A stretch of 64,000 nucleotides of DNA from Trematomus loennbergii (GCA_012861695.1 JAAOOA010000178.1:1-64000); one strand, 5' to 3'; counted from the stretch's first letter, positions 48,622 through 60,433 are shown. Notes: generated by a model not told the origin, from the letters alone. A program made the numbers and translations.

Positions 48622-49013
48622 GGGTGTTTCTCAATCGCGAGTACGCTTGCTTGGTAGCACATGTCTGCCGAGCATCTTGCTTCAGAAGCGAGTCAAGAAT
48701 ACTTCCTGGCATTCGGAAAACGAAGAGTGGAACAGGCTAGCAAGTGTGCAGGTGTGTGTCATATGAGAGGCCCCGCCTTACATCTTCCGCCACAGATTTG
48801 GGAAAATTGGTCCGTGCGCAAAGCATTGTGGGGATTTTAAGACCGCGGAGTCTACTCATGTGCAGCCTCGATATTTCTCCAAACGGAGTACGCCGGGCTC
48901 GGTAGATTTCCAAGTATGCTGGAGATTGGAACAGTACTTCGGCGGCACTCGATGACGTAGTATACTTGAAATAGTGGCTCTGAAGCAGCTTTACTCGCGA
49001 TTGAGAAACACCC
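48622..49013. mobile_element. 392 bp MITE with 3 bp target duplication
   Basis: Inverted ends GGGTGTTTCTCAATCGCGAG / complement, flanked by ACT (48619-48621 and 49014-49016). Interior non-coding. A 3 bp duplication fits PIF/Harbinger-like mobilisation, though the transposase family is not shown by the sequence. Confidence 0.85.
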
Positions 49014-49180
49014 ACTGTCTAGCACTGGCTTCGTAGTGCACTGATCGATTAGGCTAAGCTAACCTGTAGCTGCTCCCTCCACACTCACAACAACTTCATA
49101 CAGACATCATTAAAGCAGCTGTATTCGCCATACAGGAAACACACATTTAAAACGGTTTTGCCTGCCGTTTTTATGTACAC

Positions 49181-49382
49181 TGTGGTGATTGACATTATCC
49201 ACCCACAGATCTATGGGTTGGGGTATTGTTCCGCACGGACATTTTAGTGAACCGGACTTTCTGTTTCCGCCGGTCTTCTCTTCCCGGGCATGAAGTTGTT
49301 GACATGTGAGTTCAGATGCTAAATAAAAGTCTAGCTTGTTCTTTTGATACCCCGCCTCCGACTCCCGTCTCTCGGCACCACA
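49181..49382 (+). repeat. Putative 5' LTR of a second Ty3/gypsy element
   Basis: 202 bp with matching ends TGTGGTG..CACCACA and an AATAAA at 49321-49326. It is followed at once by TTGGTGACCCC, a primer binding site-like sequence (complement of a tRNA 3' CCA end). Confidence 0.75.
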
Positions 49383-49432
49383 TTGGTGACCCCTACGTAA
49401 GTCTCGTTGAAGGATCCGAGACTGTTCCGAAC

Positions 49433-50200
49433 ATGGCAAATAACGCAGTTTTTTTCAAACTGCCGGAGTTTTGGGAGACATCTGCAGCTGCATGGTTCGC
49501 TCAGGCGGAGGCTCAGTTCGCCCTCCGCGGAGTTACTGATGACGCAGCGCGCTATTTTCACGTCGTTTCGGCGCTGGGGAGCTCCACTGCGACCCGGACG
49601 GTGGGTTTTATCACATCTCCCCCTGCCCAGGATAAATATGCAGCGTTCAAGGCTTTCCTGCTAAGACGTTCGAGCTGTCACGGTCGGAGCGGGCCCGACG
49701 CCTACTCGCTATTCATGGCCTGGGGGACAACAAGCCTTCAGACCATATGGAGATGATGCTCAGCCTGCTGGGTACGGAGGAGCCTAATTTTTTGTTTATC
49801 GAACTGTTTCTTCGGCACATGCCGCCGCATGTGCAGACAGCGCTCGCTAATACGGCTATTACCGAGCCCCGCGCTTTGGCCGAGAGGCTGACCGGTTCTT
49901 CCTGGCAACCCAGCGTTTTACCCCTGAGGTGCTGGCCCCGACACACAGCGGCACCTTCCCGGGTACAGGCATGCCACCTAGCAGAGCTCCAGGGCCGACG
50001 TCAGCGACTCCAGCCCTGGCCTGTGTATTACCATGCACGCTACGGGGCGAAAGCGAAGATGTGCCGTCCCCCCTGCACCTACAAGGTAACGGGAAACGCC
50101 AAGGCCTGCGCTCGGTAGTGGCCGCGAGCGTGGGCACGTCCAACCGGCTCCTGTTCATCAGGGACACCCTCTCTGGTCGCAGACTCCTTTGTGACACAGG
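49433..50200 (+). pseudogene. Second Ty3/gypsy gag, frameshifted
   Basis: Starts MANNAVFFKLPEFWETS and runs WFAQAEAQFALRGVTDD and SPPAQDKYAAFKAFLLRR. After a frameshift near 49665 it continues with EMMLSLLGTEEPNFLFIEL and FLRHMPPHVQTALANTAI. No zinc knuckle was recognised. Confidence 0.82.
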
Positions 50201-52140
50201 AGCCCAGCGGAGCGTCCTGCCGGCTACCGTGGAGGACGCCACGGCCCACCTTTGACATCCGCTAACGACACCCCTATTCGCACCTATGGCACAAAGACAG
50301 TGGACCTGTGCTTCGAGGGTCAGCGGTTTAGGTGGGATTTCGTCACGGCTGACATCTCCTTCGCCCTCCTCGGCGCAGACTTCCTGTGCGCTCACGGGCT
50401 GCTGGTGGACGTCAAGAACAACCGCCTGGTGGACGCACTGACATTTGCCTCGTTCACATGTACCCGCGGCGAGGCGTCATTCAGCGGGCTCTCCAGCTCA
50501 CTCTCACAGGGTGACAAGTTTCAGCACCTTCTCAGTGAGTTTCCCGACTTGACGCAGCCCACCTTTTCCGCTGCCACTGCCAAGCACGGGGTAGAGCACC
50601 ACATTGACACTGTGGGCCCTCCAGTCTACGCTAGGGCCCGGCGGCTCAACCCTGACATGCTGGCAGTCGCCAAGTCGGAGTTCGTCAACATGGAGCGTCT
50701 GGGCATCATCCGCCGCTCAGGCAGCCCTTGGGCTTCGCCGCTTCACATGGTCCCTAAAGCAGCCGGTGGCTGGCGACCGTGTGACTACCGCCGCCTTAAC
50801 GACGCCACTACGCCAGACCGCTACCCGGTCCCTCACATCCAGGATTTCTCTGCACACCTGGCGGGCAAGCTGGTCTTCTCCAAGGTGGATCTGGTGCGGG
50901 GCTACCACCAGGTTCCGGTGCACCCCTCGGACGTCCCCAAAACTGCTGGATTACGCCGTTCGGGCTTTTCGAGTTCCTGCGTATGCCTTTGGACTTAAGA
51001 ACGCTGCTCAGTCCTTTCAGCGGCTGATGGATTCGGCGCTCAGAGACATGCCATTCATCTTCGTCTATTTAGACGACATCCTGGTCGCCAGCTCCTCCTC
51101 CGAAGAGCACCAGGCACATCTCCGGGTCCTTTTCGCAAGGCTCGACCAACACGGCCTGATTATCAACCCGGCGAAGTGTCAGTTCGGGTTGTCCTCCATC
51201 CAGTTCCTCGGGCACCTCATCAACAAGGGTGGGGCCGCCCCCCTCCCGTCGAAAGTGGAGGCCGTGTCCGCCTTTCCACGACCGCCTACAGCTCGGGCGC
51301 TCCGGAGTTCCTCGGGATGGTGACGTTTTATCACCGGTTCATCCGCCGGGCGGCCCACACGATGCGCCCGCTGTACGAGGCCCTCAAGGACAAGTCCCCC
51401 GGCCAGGCCATAGACTGGACGGCTGAGAGGGAGGTTGCTTTCGACGCCACCAAAGCCGCCCTGAGCGAAGCCGCCATGTTGGCTCACCCGTCGCACGGGG
51501 CCCCATCGCTATCACCACCGACGCGTCTGACTACGCGGTGGGCGCGGTGCATGAACAATGGGTCGACGGCGCCTGGCAACCGCTCGCCTTTTTCAGCCGC
51601 CAGTTGACTCCCAGGGAGCGCAAGTACAGCGCTTTCGACAGGAACTCCTTGGTCTCTATTTGGCGGTTCGTCACTTCCGTTTCCTGCTGGAAGGCCGGGA
51701 GTTTGCGGCGTTCGTGGATCACAAGCCGCTTACCTTCTGCATGTCCAAGGTGGCCGAGCCGTGGTCCGCCCGACAGCAACGCCAGCTTTCGTACATCTCC
51801 GAGTACACCACGGACATTCGACACATCGCTGGCAAGGCTAACGTGGTCGCGGACTGCCTCTCCAGAGCGGTTGTCGGAGCTGTGCAGCTGGGCCTCGATT
51901 ACCTCCGCATGGGCGCTGACCAGGCCTCTGACCACGGGGTCCAAACCCTCAAGGCCTCGGTCACGGGATTACGCCTGGAGGAGGTCACGGTCGGTGACTC
52001 GGGCGCGAAGCTGTGGTGTGACGTCTCCACGGGCCAGCCTCGGCCGCTGGTCCCTGCGGACTGGCGCCGACCCGTTTTTGAGGCGGTTCACAATCTTTCC
52101 CACCCCGGTAGGAAGCCGTCATTAATGGTTCGGAAAGTGG
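50120..52140 (+). pseudogene. Second Ty3/gypsy pol, frameshifted and truncated
   Basis: Protease [14 protein letters not shown] (about 50188-50230), [18 protein letters not shown] with [40 protein letters not shown] and [17 protein letters not shown] (motif A), a frame change near 50945, [15 protein letters not shown] and FVYLDDILVASSS (catalytic YLDD, about 51062-51100). After further shifts come FLGMVTFYHRFIRR, RNase H with ITTDASDYAVGAV-like and FVDHKPLTFCM segments, and the first integrase histidines. The integrase core is lost. Confidence 0.88.
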
Positions 52141-52259
52141 CACTGTACCTTAATAATATAAAGGCTTGTATTTGCGTGCATTTCCTGCTCGGAAAGTGGC
52201 AATGTACTGAGAGTGGAAGTGTCCTGAGATTAGCGCCTGCAGGCTCCATGGACCTGTCA

Positions 52260-52755
52260 GCTCCGGACAGCGCAAAATGCGTACATGAAGCGCTACGTCA
52301 TGAACGCAAGAAATCTACCCTCGTGGGGGCGCGCTCATGTGATTGGCTTAGAATTGAGGAGACATCTGATTGGCTATAGATAGAAAAAATTACAAGTACG
52401 AATCGGGTCACCGTCAGGGGAGTCTCAAAAAACCCACACACTAATGCACAGCGATCCATGCACAGAAAGCGGTTTGTGTTTGCAGGTGCAGCGGTTTTAA
52501 ACGGAAAACAAATATGTGAGGATCAAAAATACATATGTAAAACTTTTTTCTGTATTTGGATTTTATTTACATATGAAACGGAACACATTTGTGTGTGCAT
52601 TGAAAAACACAAGTGTGGATCCGGAAATACAAGTGTGAATCCTTCTGTGTGCATGTGTGCATTATGAGACTGTTCTGAGCCCATATTTTTGCACCATTTG
52701 CTGACATTTTTCTGATCGGAAATACACTCCACCCCCACCCACCTTACTGCCGCTG
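52260..52755 (-). repeat. 500 bp inverted repeat, right member
   Basis: Inverted copy of 43161-43656, ending about 50 bp before the plpp1 start codon. It may supply part of the plpp1 promoter or 5'UTR. Confidence 0.88.
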
Positions 52756-52807
52756 TTCGTACCCGGAGAAGAGGCTTCATTTGCGGCAGAGACAGACAGG
52801 AGGCAAC

Positions 52808-52865
52808 ATGTTCGAGGCGAGAGGAATCCCCTTCGTGCTGCTCGACATAACATGTCTCATCCTGG
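52808..52865 (+). CDS. plpp1: plpp1 coding exon 1
   Basis: Phospholipid phosphatase 1 (lipid phosphate phosphohydrolase), a six-pass membrane enzyme that dephosphorylates phosphatidate, lysophosphatidate and related lipids at the cell surface and inner membranes. The exon gives MFEARGIPFVLLDITCLIL plus one base, with donor GTATGT at 52866 and phase 1. This is the cytosolic N-terminus and start of the first membrane helix, matching the family's MF..R.P.V.LD..C.L pattern. The start is the first ATG, and the upstream DNA belongs to a dispersed repeat block. A second inverted copy of the exon lies at 39044-39101. Confidence 0.88.
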
Positions 52866-53399
52866 GTATGTTCTTTCATTTATATTCTGTATTATTTACT
52901 CACTGTGTGCCGCAGCTGTAATCCGATTTAAAGGGTTGATATTTAATCCTACTGTTTGGATAGTGGTGGAGAATGGGAGTTTATTTTTAACCTCTAATTG
53001 AATATTCATTTTTATTGAAGGTATATCTTAATGCTCATTTATTTGACATAAAACAAGCTTTTATATGGAATCTGTCTTCTCGTTTTATAATATATCTAAT
53101 GTTAATTACATTGATAGTTATACCCTGTTTTATTCCCTTTGCTTTGAAATACATACTTGTTTTATGTTTTGGTCATGTATGAACTTTGCCTTTTAAAATT
53201 ACCTTTATTTAAATAGACTTATATTTGAGTTCCTGTATTTAAAAGTTAAACACACTTTTTTTAAATTTATTTTGGTAATTGGTACATTTGTAATACTGTT
53301 TACAAACTGGTTGCAGGAGCTGTCCCTCACTGAAGTCCTTCTGAGTCAAACTTCTCTGTTTTTACCATAAGTTTCTTAGAAAGAAGTCTTTCAGTAAAC

Positions 53400-53960
53400 A
53401 GAGAGGTGGAGAAGTACTCTTGTACTTGAGTAAAAGTACTCAGATCTTGTACTTGAGTAAAGTAGAAGTACTCAGATCTTGTACTTGAGTAAAAGGAGAA
53501 GTACCAGAGTGTAGGAATACTCTGTTACAGTAAAAGTCCTGCATTCAAAATGTTCCTCAAGTAAAAGTAGAAAAGTATTATCATCAAAATATAGTGAAAG
53601 TAGCGACAGTAAAAGTAGTCGTTGTGCAGATTGGTCCATTTCAGAATAATATATATGATATGTTTTATAATGATTGATCATGAAAGTGTTCTCAAAGCTG
53701 GTAAAGGTGCAGCTAGTTTGAATGGCTTTGTATACTGCAGGGTAGCTTGTGGATTTACTCCAGGTGGAACTAAAGTCTGATTTAACACTTGATTATATTC
53801 ACATAATTCATCCACATCTGTAAAGTAACTAAAGGTATTAAATACATGTAGCGGAGGAAAAGTACACCATGTACCTCTGAATTTAAGTGGAGTAGAAGTA
53901 CAAAGTAGCAGAAATACTCAAGTAAAGTACAAGTACCTCTGTATCTCACATGAAAGAGAA
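53400..53960. repeat. TACTTGAGTAAAAGTACT-type interspersed repeat
   Basis: Multiple ACTTGAGTAAAAGTACTCAG words, part of the same broad fish family as 16568-17508 and 20012-20110. Confidence 0.75.
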
Positions 53961-54600
53961 GTGTACTGTCCAGATGACCGAAGCAGAAACTGGATTAGAT
54001 GCAGATGATTAGATTATATGGAGTAATCTGCGTCCAGACTGAAACCTTCACGACTGCATGTGACATCTTAACATGCACATACTTTTACGCTTGATACATG
54101 TGAGACAGAAGAGATATTTATGTCAGTGTCAGTTTGGCAATTTACTGAATACATTTTACAAGTGAAAAATTGGGGCCACTGGAATCTTCTTTCTGCATCG
54201 TATTTTACGTTTTCCCACGGTTTTACGACACCGCTAACGTAAGTGAGCGGTAAGATTTTACTGCATCACTCATAGGGTTGGGTATCGTTTGGATTTTAAC
54301 GATTCCGGTTCTGCTTTTCGATTCCGGTTCTTTGAGAGGGTAAAAATAAGTCCCATGACAAACTGGGAGAAAAATATATTTATGAAAACATTAAGTCAAA
54401 CCTGTATTCCTATTTACAAATCACTTCATACTGTTTAATTTGGTCACAGTTATTGAATAAAATTATATAAAAATAATTGTTTAGTTAGTTCCAAGTGGTG
54501 CAGTTTGAGAATGTACAGTTGTCCCAGTCTCCTCTGATGTTACACTGCAACCTGCCTGTGACCAGTCCAACCACAGTCTGTCCAACACATGTCCTGCAAT

Positions 54601-57600
54601 CAACCCGGTATCACGGCAAGACGTGAACATGTGACGATCTACCATGCTGGGAGACGTGAATATGTCACGGTTTCGTCCCTTCAAACGTGACAGTTACACG
54701 GTATTGTTAACATGGCCCAACCAGTGGAGAAATACCCGGAAGTGCCTAGCAAATGGGCCGCGCCTATTGGTCGGTTTTTATTGTCAAAATTAGATGTTTT
54801 TAATTTATTTTGTAATCGTCACACTCGATTTCGCCAATGTTCTTGTTGCCCTAGCTGGTCGACACCTCTTTTAGCAGAAACAAAGGCTACATTAATGTAT
54901 TAAATCGATGTTAATCCATGTGTGTGGAGGTGAGGATGTGGAATTAACGGACGTGACGTTGTGTGATTGCGTTGCCAGGCAACGCAATTTACAAACTCTT
55001 CAACTACAACCCGAATTATATTTTAAAACATTTTAAAATGCCTCACGAAGGCCTCACGAAATACTTTAATGTAAATTAAAATGTAAATGTGAAGGAATGT
55101 GTGTAATGTGGTGAATGACATTATTCACCCACGGATCTATGGGTTGGGGGTATTGTTGCGCACGGACATTTTAGTTAACCGGACTCCTGTTCATGTGAAA
55201 TCCGAAAACATTTAAAAAAAATAAAATACTTTATTCCGAGTTTGCTTGCTTTTCTCTTTGGAGGTCATCACATAACGGCATTGTAATACACGGTTCGGCT
55301 GCATTAAATATGACATATCTGCCGTAGTTCTGTATTATAGAGCCCTGATGAGAAGACTTCTGGACAAACAGGAAGCACTGCCGCCAAAACTGAAAACGTG
55401 ACGTGGATCATAAATATATCAGCAACTAAACAACATCTTACATTTCTTTTCACGCAATACGTCTCCTTGCAGTATCAATACTAATTCGGTTGACTTTTAT
55501 ATTTGATCCAATTGGTAGATAGGTTATATTTACACCATAACGGTGCACAGCTGATAGAAAGGGACACCTACTGGTTAAAGCACGTTATTGCATTTTATTA
55601 TTTTTCACAAAAATGAAACCATCAATAGCAAAAACAGAATTAACTGTCATTAGTAAACCACTCAAATAAAAAAAATCATAAGTGGTTTTGTTTTACATAT
55701 ATTTTAAGGATAATAATAGCAATGTAACACTGTCTATGACACTTACTGGATAACACTGATTTGAAAAACATACAGAAAAAAAATTCACTGCCCTTAATAA
55801 AGTATTTAAATATACATTTCAGGTGTGCTGTTTTGTTTAGATCATTAACATCTGGAGCTCTTTTAATGTCCTTTTTGATTATTGTTACACCAGGTCTTGT
55901 CAAAACCTTTATTCCATATTCAATATCCATTACTAAACAAAACAGCAATTCTACTCCACTACAATTCAGAGGTTAACCTGGTATTTTTACTCCACTACAT
56001 TTATTTTAGTTACTTTGCAGATTCTGATTAATGATGTGAAATATAAACAACCCTTAAATCAGGCTTTAGTTACACCTGAGTAAAATTCAGGGAAAGGTGA
56101 TTGTCAAGTGCCAACAATAAGGAGAGATATTTGATAGTTGCTGCTTGAGAAGACTAAACATTTATCTGCAGATCCCTATAAAGTATATTCATTACTCGTT
56201 ATTCTCTACTAATAGTTAATTAAAGACTGTATATAATGGCTATTTTGCATATCCCTTTCAAGATTTCAAGATTTTCTAAGGTTCATTGACATATACACAA
56301 CTAATTCAATAACGTGCTTTAACCACTAGGTGTTGCACACAAGGTACACACAGCCATAATAACTTTGTATTATGAGTGTAGGAGGACACTTGTGTATGTA
56401 TAACATCTGAAGATGTGTAGTTTTATTCATGTTTTCACATAATTGTACAGGATATTGCTATATTATTTCACATGTTTTACTTCTAATATCTGATTTGTAA
56501 AACATCACAGACAGAAAGGTATATCCGTCATTTAACAGTAAGCTATTGCAATTCTGAATCCATAGATGTGTCTCCCATCACCCAAATCCCCTGACTATTC
56601 TCTCAACTCAGTATTTACATTCTTATATTCAAAGAAAATCAGTAATATCTTTAAAAACGACAAGTCCTTTTATATCAGCTGTCCACCGTTATGGTGTAAA
56701 TATAACCTATCTACCAATTGGATCAAATATAAAAGTCAACCGAATTAGTATTGATACTGCAAGGAGACGTATTGTGTGAAAAGAAATGTAAGATGTTTAA
56801 TTGCTGATATATTTATGATCCACGTCACGTTTTCAGTTTTGGCGGCAGTGCTTCCTGTTTGTCCAGAAGTCTTCTCATCAGGGCTCTATAAATACAGAAC
56901 TACGGCAGATATGTCATATTTAATGCAGCCAAACCGTGTATTACAATGCCGTTATGTGATGACCTCCAAAGAGAAAAGCAAGCAAACTCGGAATAAAGTA
57001 TTTTATTTTTTTAAATGTTTTCGGATTTCACATGAACAGGAGTCCGGTTAACTAAAATGTCCGTGCGCAACAATACCCCCAACCCATAGATCCGTGGGTG
57101 AATAATGTCATTCACCACATTACACACATTCCTTCACATTTACATTTTAATTTACATTAAAGTATTTCGTGAGGCCTTCGTGAGGCATTTTAAAATGTTT
57201 TAAAATATAATTCGGGTTGTAGTTGAAGAGTTTGTAAATTGCGTTGCCTGGCAACGCAATCACACAACGTCACGTCCGTTAATTCCACATCCTCACCTCC
57301 ACACACATGGATTAACATCGATTTAATACATTAATGTAGCCTTTGTTTCTGCTAAAAGAGGTGTCGACCAGCTAGGGCAACAAGAACATTGGCGAAATCG
57401 AGTGTGACGATTACAAAATAAATTAAAAACATCTAATTTTGACAATAAAAACCGACCAATAGGCGCGGCCCATTTGCTAGGCACTTCCGGGTATTTCTCC
57501 ACTGGTTGGGCCATGTTAACAATACCGTGTAACTGTCACGTTTGAAGGGACGAAACCGTGACATATTCACGTCTCCCAGCATGGTAGATCGTCACATGTT

Positions 57601-57625
57601 CACGTCTTGCCGTGATACCGGGTTG
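54601..57625. mobile_element. 3,025 bp foldback-type transposon with arms of about 960 bp
   Basis: The outer ends are CAACCCGGTATCACGGCAAG and its exact inverse, flanked by CCTGCAAT at 54593-54600 and 57626-57633. Each arm is about 960 bp (54601-55560 and about 56670-57625) and nearly identical to the other. Both arms encode the same 63-codon frame starting MAQPVEKYPEVPSKWAAPIG. The 1.1 kb spacer holds a repeat (55972-56190), a 90-codon minus-strand frame (55676-55948) with no recognised domain, and no transposase. An 8 bp duplication occurs in hAT, P and Zisupton-like elements; very long arms are more typical of Mutator or foldback elements, so the superfamily is open. Confidence 0.85.
55103..55188 (+). 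repeat. LTR-like segment inside the foldback arm
   Basis: TGTGGTGAATGACATTATTC, CCCACGGATCTATGGGTTGG and CACGGACATTTTAGTTAACC closely resemble the first 80 bp of the LTR at 49181-49382. The same segment is inverted in the other arm at about 57037-57122. Confidence 0.8.
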
Positions 57626-57809
57626 CCTGCAATACACATGCTGAAGCTGCCCACTGTTTGTAAAAGTAAATAAATAGTATTATCATTTCATTAATGTACT
57701 TTCTATACCCTGCTTCATAAACAATACTGACATCCCTGTGCTCCTCCGAGTCTGGGGGTCCGGGGATTTGAGGACAGCGCGAGGACACAGACAGGGAGAC
57801 TGCTTTACT

Positions 57810-57966
57810 TCAAACCCTGCTGAAAAAAACAGCTTAGACCAATCAGCCTGACCAGCCAGTGGATATTAGGCTGGAATGGTTGGCTGGTTTAGAGGGGTTT
57901 GGGACACTTTAGCTGGCCAGGGAGGCTGGTTTAGCTGGTTTAGCTGGTTTAGCTGGTTCACCTGGT
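57810..57966. repeat. CCAGC/CTGGTTTAG repeat
   Basis: GACCAGCCAGTGG, then four CTGGTTTAG units and a short (TA)n; a common fish MITE-like motif. Confidence 0.7.
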
Positions 57967-57994
57967 ATATATATATATATATAGAAAAAGTACA

Positions 57995-58670
57995 TACTGA
58001 ACATCAGCAGGAGAGGACTCTTTAAAGTAGAGACACTACATACTGATATACACCTGAACATCAGCAGGAGAGGACTCTTTAAAGTAGAGACACTACATAC
58101 TGATATACACCTGAACATCAGCAGGAGAGGACTCTTTAAAGAAGAGACACTAAATACTGATACACCTGAACATCAGCAGGAAGGACTCTTTAAAGTAGAG
58201 ACACTAATACTGATATACACCTGAACATCAGCAGGAGAGGACTCTTTAAAGTAGAGACACTACATACTGATATACACCTGAACATCAGCAGGAGAGGACT
58301 CTTTAAAGTAGAACACTAAATACTGATATACACCTGAACATCAGCAGAGAGGACTCTTTAAAGTAGAGACACTAAATACTGATATACACCTGAACATCAG
58401 CAGGAGAGACTCTTTAAAGTAGAGACACTAATACTGATATACACCTGAACATCAGCAGGAGAGGACTCTTTAAAATAGAGACACTACATACTGATATACA
58501 CCTGAACATCAGCAGGAGAGGACTCTTTAAAGTAGAGACACTACATACTGATATACACCTGAACATCAGCAGGAGAGGACTCTTTAAAGTAGAGACACTA
58601 AATACTGATATACATCTGAACATCAGCAGGAGAGGACTCTTTAAAGTAGAGACACTAAATACTGATATGA
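57995..58670 (-). repeat. 57 bp minisatellite, intron 1 array
   Basis: About 12 units of GATATACACCTGAACATCAG, CAGGAGAGGACTCTTTAAAG and TAGAGACACTACATACT with exact 57 bp spacing between intact units. Because 57 is a multiple of three, open frames of repeated 19-mers appear; they are not genes. Confidence 0.95.
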
Positions 58671-59022
58671 AGAATAAGGTCAGTTTTTAAGAGAAGAGAG
58701 ATAAGGAAGAACCATCCAGTGTCACTTTCTTGGAGAGAAAATTAACAACAAACTATTTTCTTTTCACGTTTTTTTTGTCTCATCTCTGCTCTAATGTTTT
58801 TCTCTAACTTGTCTCTTAACATAACCAGTCCTTTTTTTCCGTGCCAACTTTAACCACTAATATTTGCATCCTGACGTTCCTGATAGTTGGCGACGTTCCT
58901 GCTAACATCACTGCAGATTTTGCACACTGTTGCATCATGGGAAAAAGATGGTCCAGCAGTGACACATTTTTTTGTAACCTGTATATTTTGTTTTTCTTTT
59001 GTCTCACTGCTTTCTCTGCTAG

Positions 59023-59174
59023 CTGGACTCCCGTTTGTTATATTCCCGGTGACTCACAATCCTTTCCGCCGAGGCTTTTTCCGTAACGATGATTCGATCA
59101 AGTTCCCTCTTAAAGAAGACACCATTTCCTATCAGTTGTTAGGAGGTGTCATGATTCCCGTCACGGTGCTCACT
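59023..59174 (+). CDS. plpp1: plpp1 coding exon 2
   Basis: Acceptor TTTCTCTGCTAG (59011-59022), donor GTAAGT at 59175. 152 nt, entering in phase 1 and leaving in phase 0. With exon 1 it encodes AGLPFVIFPVTHNPFRRGFF, RNDDSIKFPLKEDTISYQLL and GGVMIPVTVLT: the rest of membrane helix 1, the first extracellular loop with the family's RG.F..DDSIK.P signature, and the start of helix 2. It resembles the mammalian isoform containing GLPFAI rather than the alternative second exon. Frame intact. Confidence 0.93.
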
Positions 59175-59517
59175 GTAAGTGCATCTGGTTTGTTTGTGTT
59201 CTGCTAACTCTTGTGGTCCTCTTTTGATTTCTGCCTGGCTTTCGTCCACCTCTACCCTTCTCATGTTTCTCTAATGCATGGTACTGCAGGTGCTGAATAC
59301 ATTATTCTGTCATCTTAAAGGATGCACGATTTATTAAAGCTAATTACCTCGTCCCCCTGATCGTTTCTAACCTTTAGTTTCTGCACATATTAGTCAGCTT
59401 TCACTCATTAAACCTCCATGTATGTATGCAAAAGTATGAAAAAATAACAAAAGGCTAAGACATATTAGATCTTCGAATATTTTTTAGTGTTTTCTAGTGA
59501 AGCACAATACATCAAAA

Positions 59518-60275
59518 GTGGGTAGGTAAGTTTGAGAAACCGGCTCGAGATACACTTTTTGTTATCCATGGAATGCTCTTAACATCCCGATAGCAATGAA
59601 TATCTGAAGTGCTTTGACAAAAAATCCATAAAAAAATGTCATCTGTGGAAGCCGTAGTACTGTAAAAAGCACGACCAATCATCTGAGCCGGCCCGGCTAA
59701 AATAACTGGATGGCCTACCTGCCTGTCAGCCTTCCATCTGTGCACAATTATCTCGTGCCCTCATTGGTCATGTGCGCGTTCGTGTGTGTTGGAGGAGGGG
59801 CTCTGTGAGGAAGTGGCTGATTTTTTCCGGCTGTGGGTGTTTCTCAATCGCGAGTACGCTTGCTTGGTAGCACATGTCTGCCGAGCATCTTGCTTCAGAA
59901 GCGAGTCAAGAATACTTCCTGGCATTTGGAAAACGAAGAGTGGAACACGCTAGCAAGTGTGCAGGTGTGCGTCATATGAGAGGCCCCGCCTCTTACATCT
60001 TCCGCCACAGATTTGGGGAAATTGGTCCGTGCGCAAAGCATTGTGGGGATTTTAAGACCGCGGAGTCTACTCATGTGCAGCCTCGAGTACGCCGGGCTCG
60101 GTAGATTTCCAAGTATGCTGGAGATTGGAACAGTACTTCGGCGGCACTCGATGACGTAGTATGCTTGAAATAGTGGCTCTGAAGCAGCTTTACTCGCGAT
60201 TGAGAAACACCCTGTGTATTTCACATTCTAGCACACTCGAGCTGGTTTCCCCAAGATTACCTACCCCCCTTAACG
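59518..60275 (+). mobile_element. GGGTAGGTAA-ended element split by a MITE
   Basis: Left end GGGTAGGTAAGTTTGAGAAA; right end, inverted, GGGTAGGTAATCTTGGGGAA. The copy at 47069-47412 lacks the insertion. Subterminal CGGCTCGAG / CAGCTCGAG also pair. Confidence 0.75.
59835..60212. mobile_element. 378 bp MITE nested in another element
   Basis: GGGTGTTTCTCAATCGCGAG inverted ends, TGT duplicated at 59832-59834 and 60213-60215. Same family as 48622-49013. The pre-insertion site is visible at 47088-47102. Confidence 0.88.
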
Positions 60276-60375
60276 GGTGCACACACCACTTCCTGTAACC
60301 ACATGAGTAGATGCTGCACTTTCAAAGCCAAAATAAGCCTTTTCTCTCATATTAAATCCTTTTAATTAACCATTT

Positions 60376-60378
<3 letters not shown>

Positions 60379-60433
<55 letters not shown>
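60379..60433. repeat. (TA)n microsatellite
   Basis: About 27 TA units, with one CT interruption near the end. Confidence 0.97.

Larger units (their letters stand above)
49181..52140 (+). mobile_element. Ty3/gypsy retrotransposon, 3'-truncated
   Basis: Plus-strand order: LTR, primer binding site, gag, protease, RT, RNase H, start of integrase. It breaks off at about 52140 inside the integrase zinc-binding region (HNLSHPGRKPSL), where unrelated repeat DNA begins. No 3' LTR is present. The gag style (WFAQAEAQFALRG, YFHVVSALG) suggests a Mag-like lineage, tentatively. Numerous frame changes; inactive. Confidence 0.88.
52866..59022 (+). other. plpp1 intron 1
   Basis: 6.16 kb. Contains a TACTTGAGTAAAAGTA-type repeat (53400-53960), the 3,025 bp long-inverted-repeat element, a (CTGGTTTAG)n patch and a 57 bp minisatellite. 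No alternative second exon was recognised, although mammalian PLPP1 is known to use mutually exclusive second exons. Confidence 0.8.

Noticed and set aside
57995..58670. CRISPR-like repeat array
   Set aside because: The 57 bp units follow each other directly with no unique spacers, and the genome is eukaryotic. The 46 bp (14157) and 40 bp (16684) arrays were rejected for the same reason.
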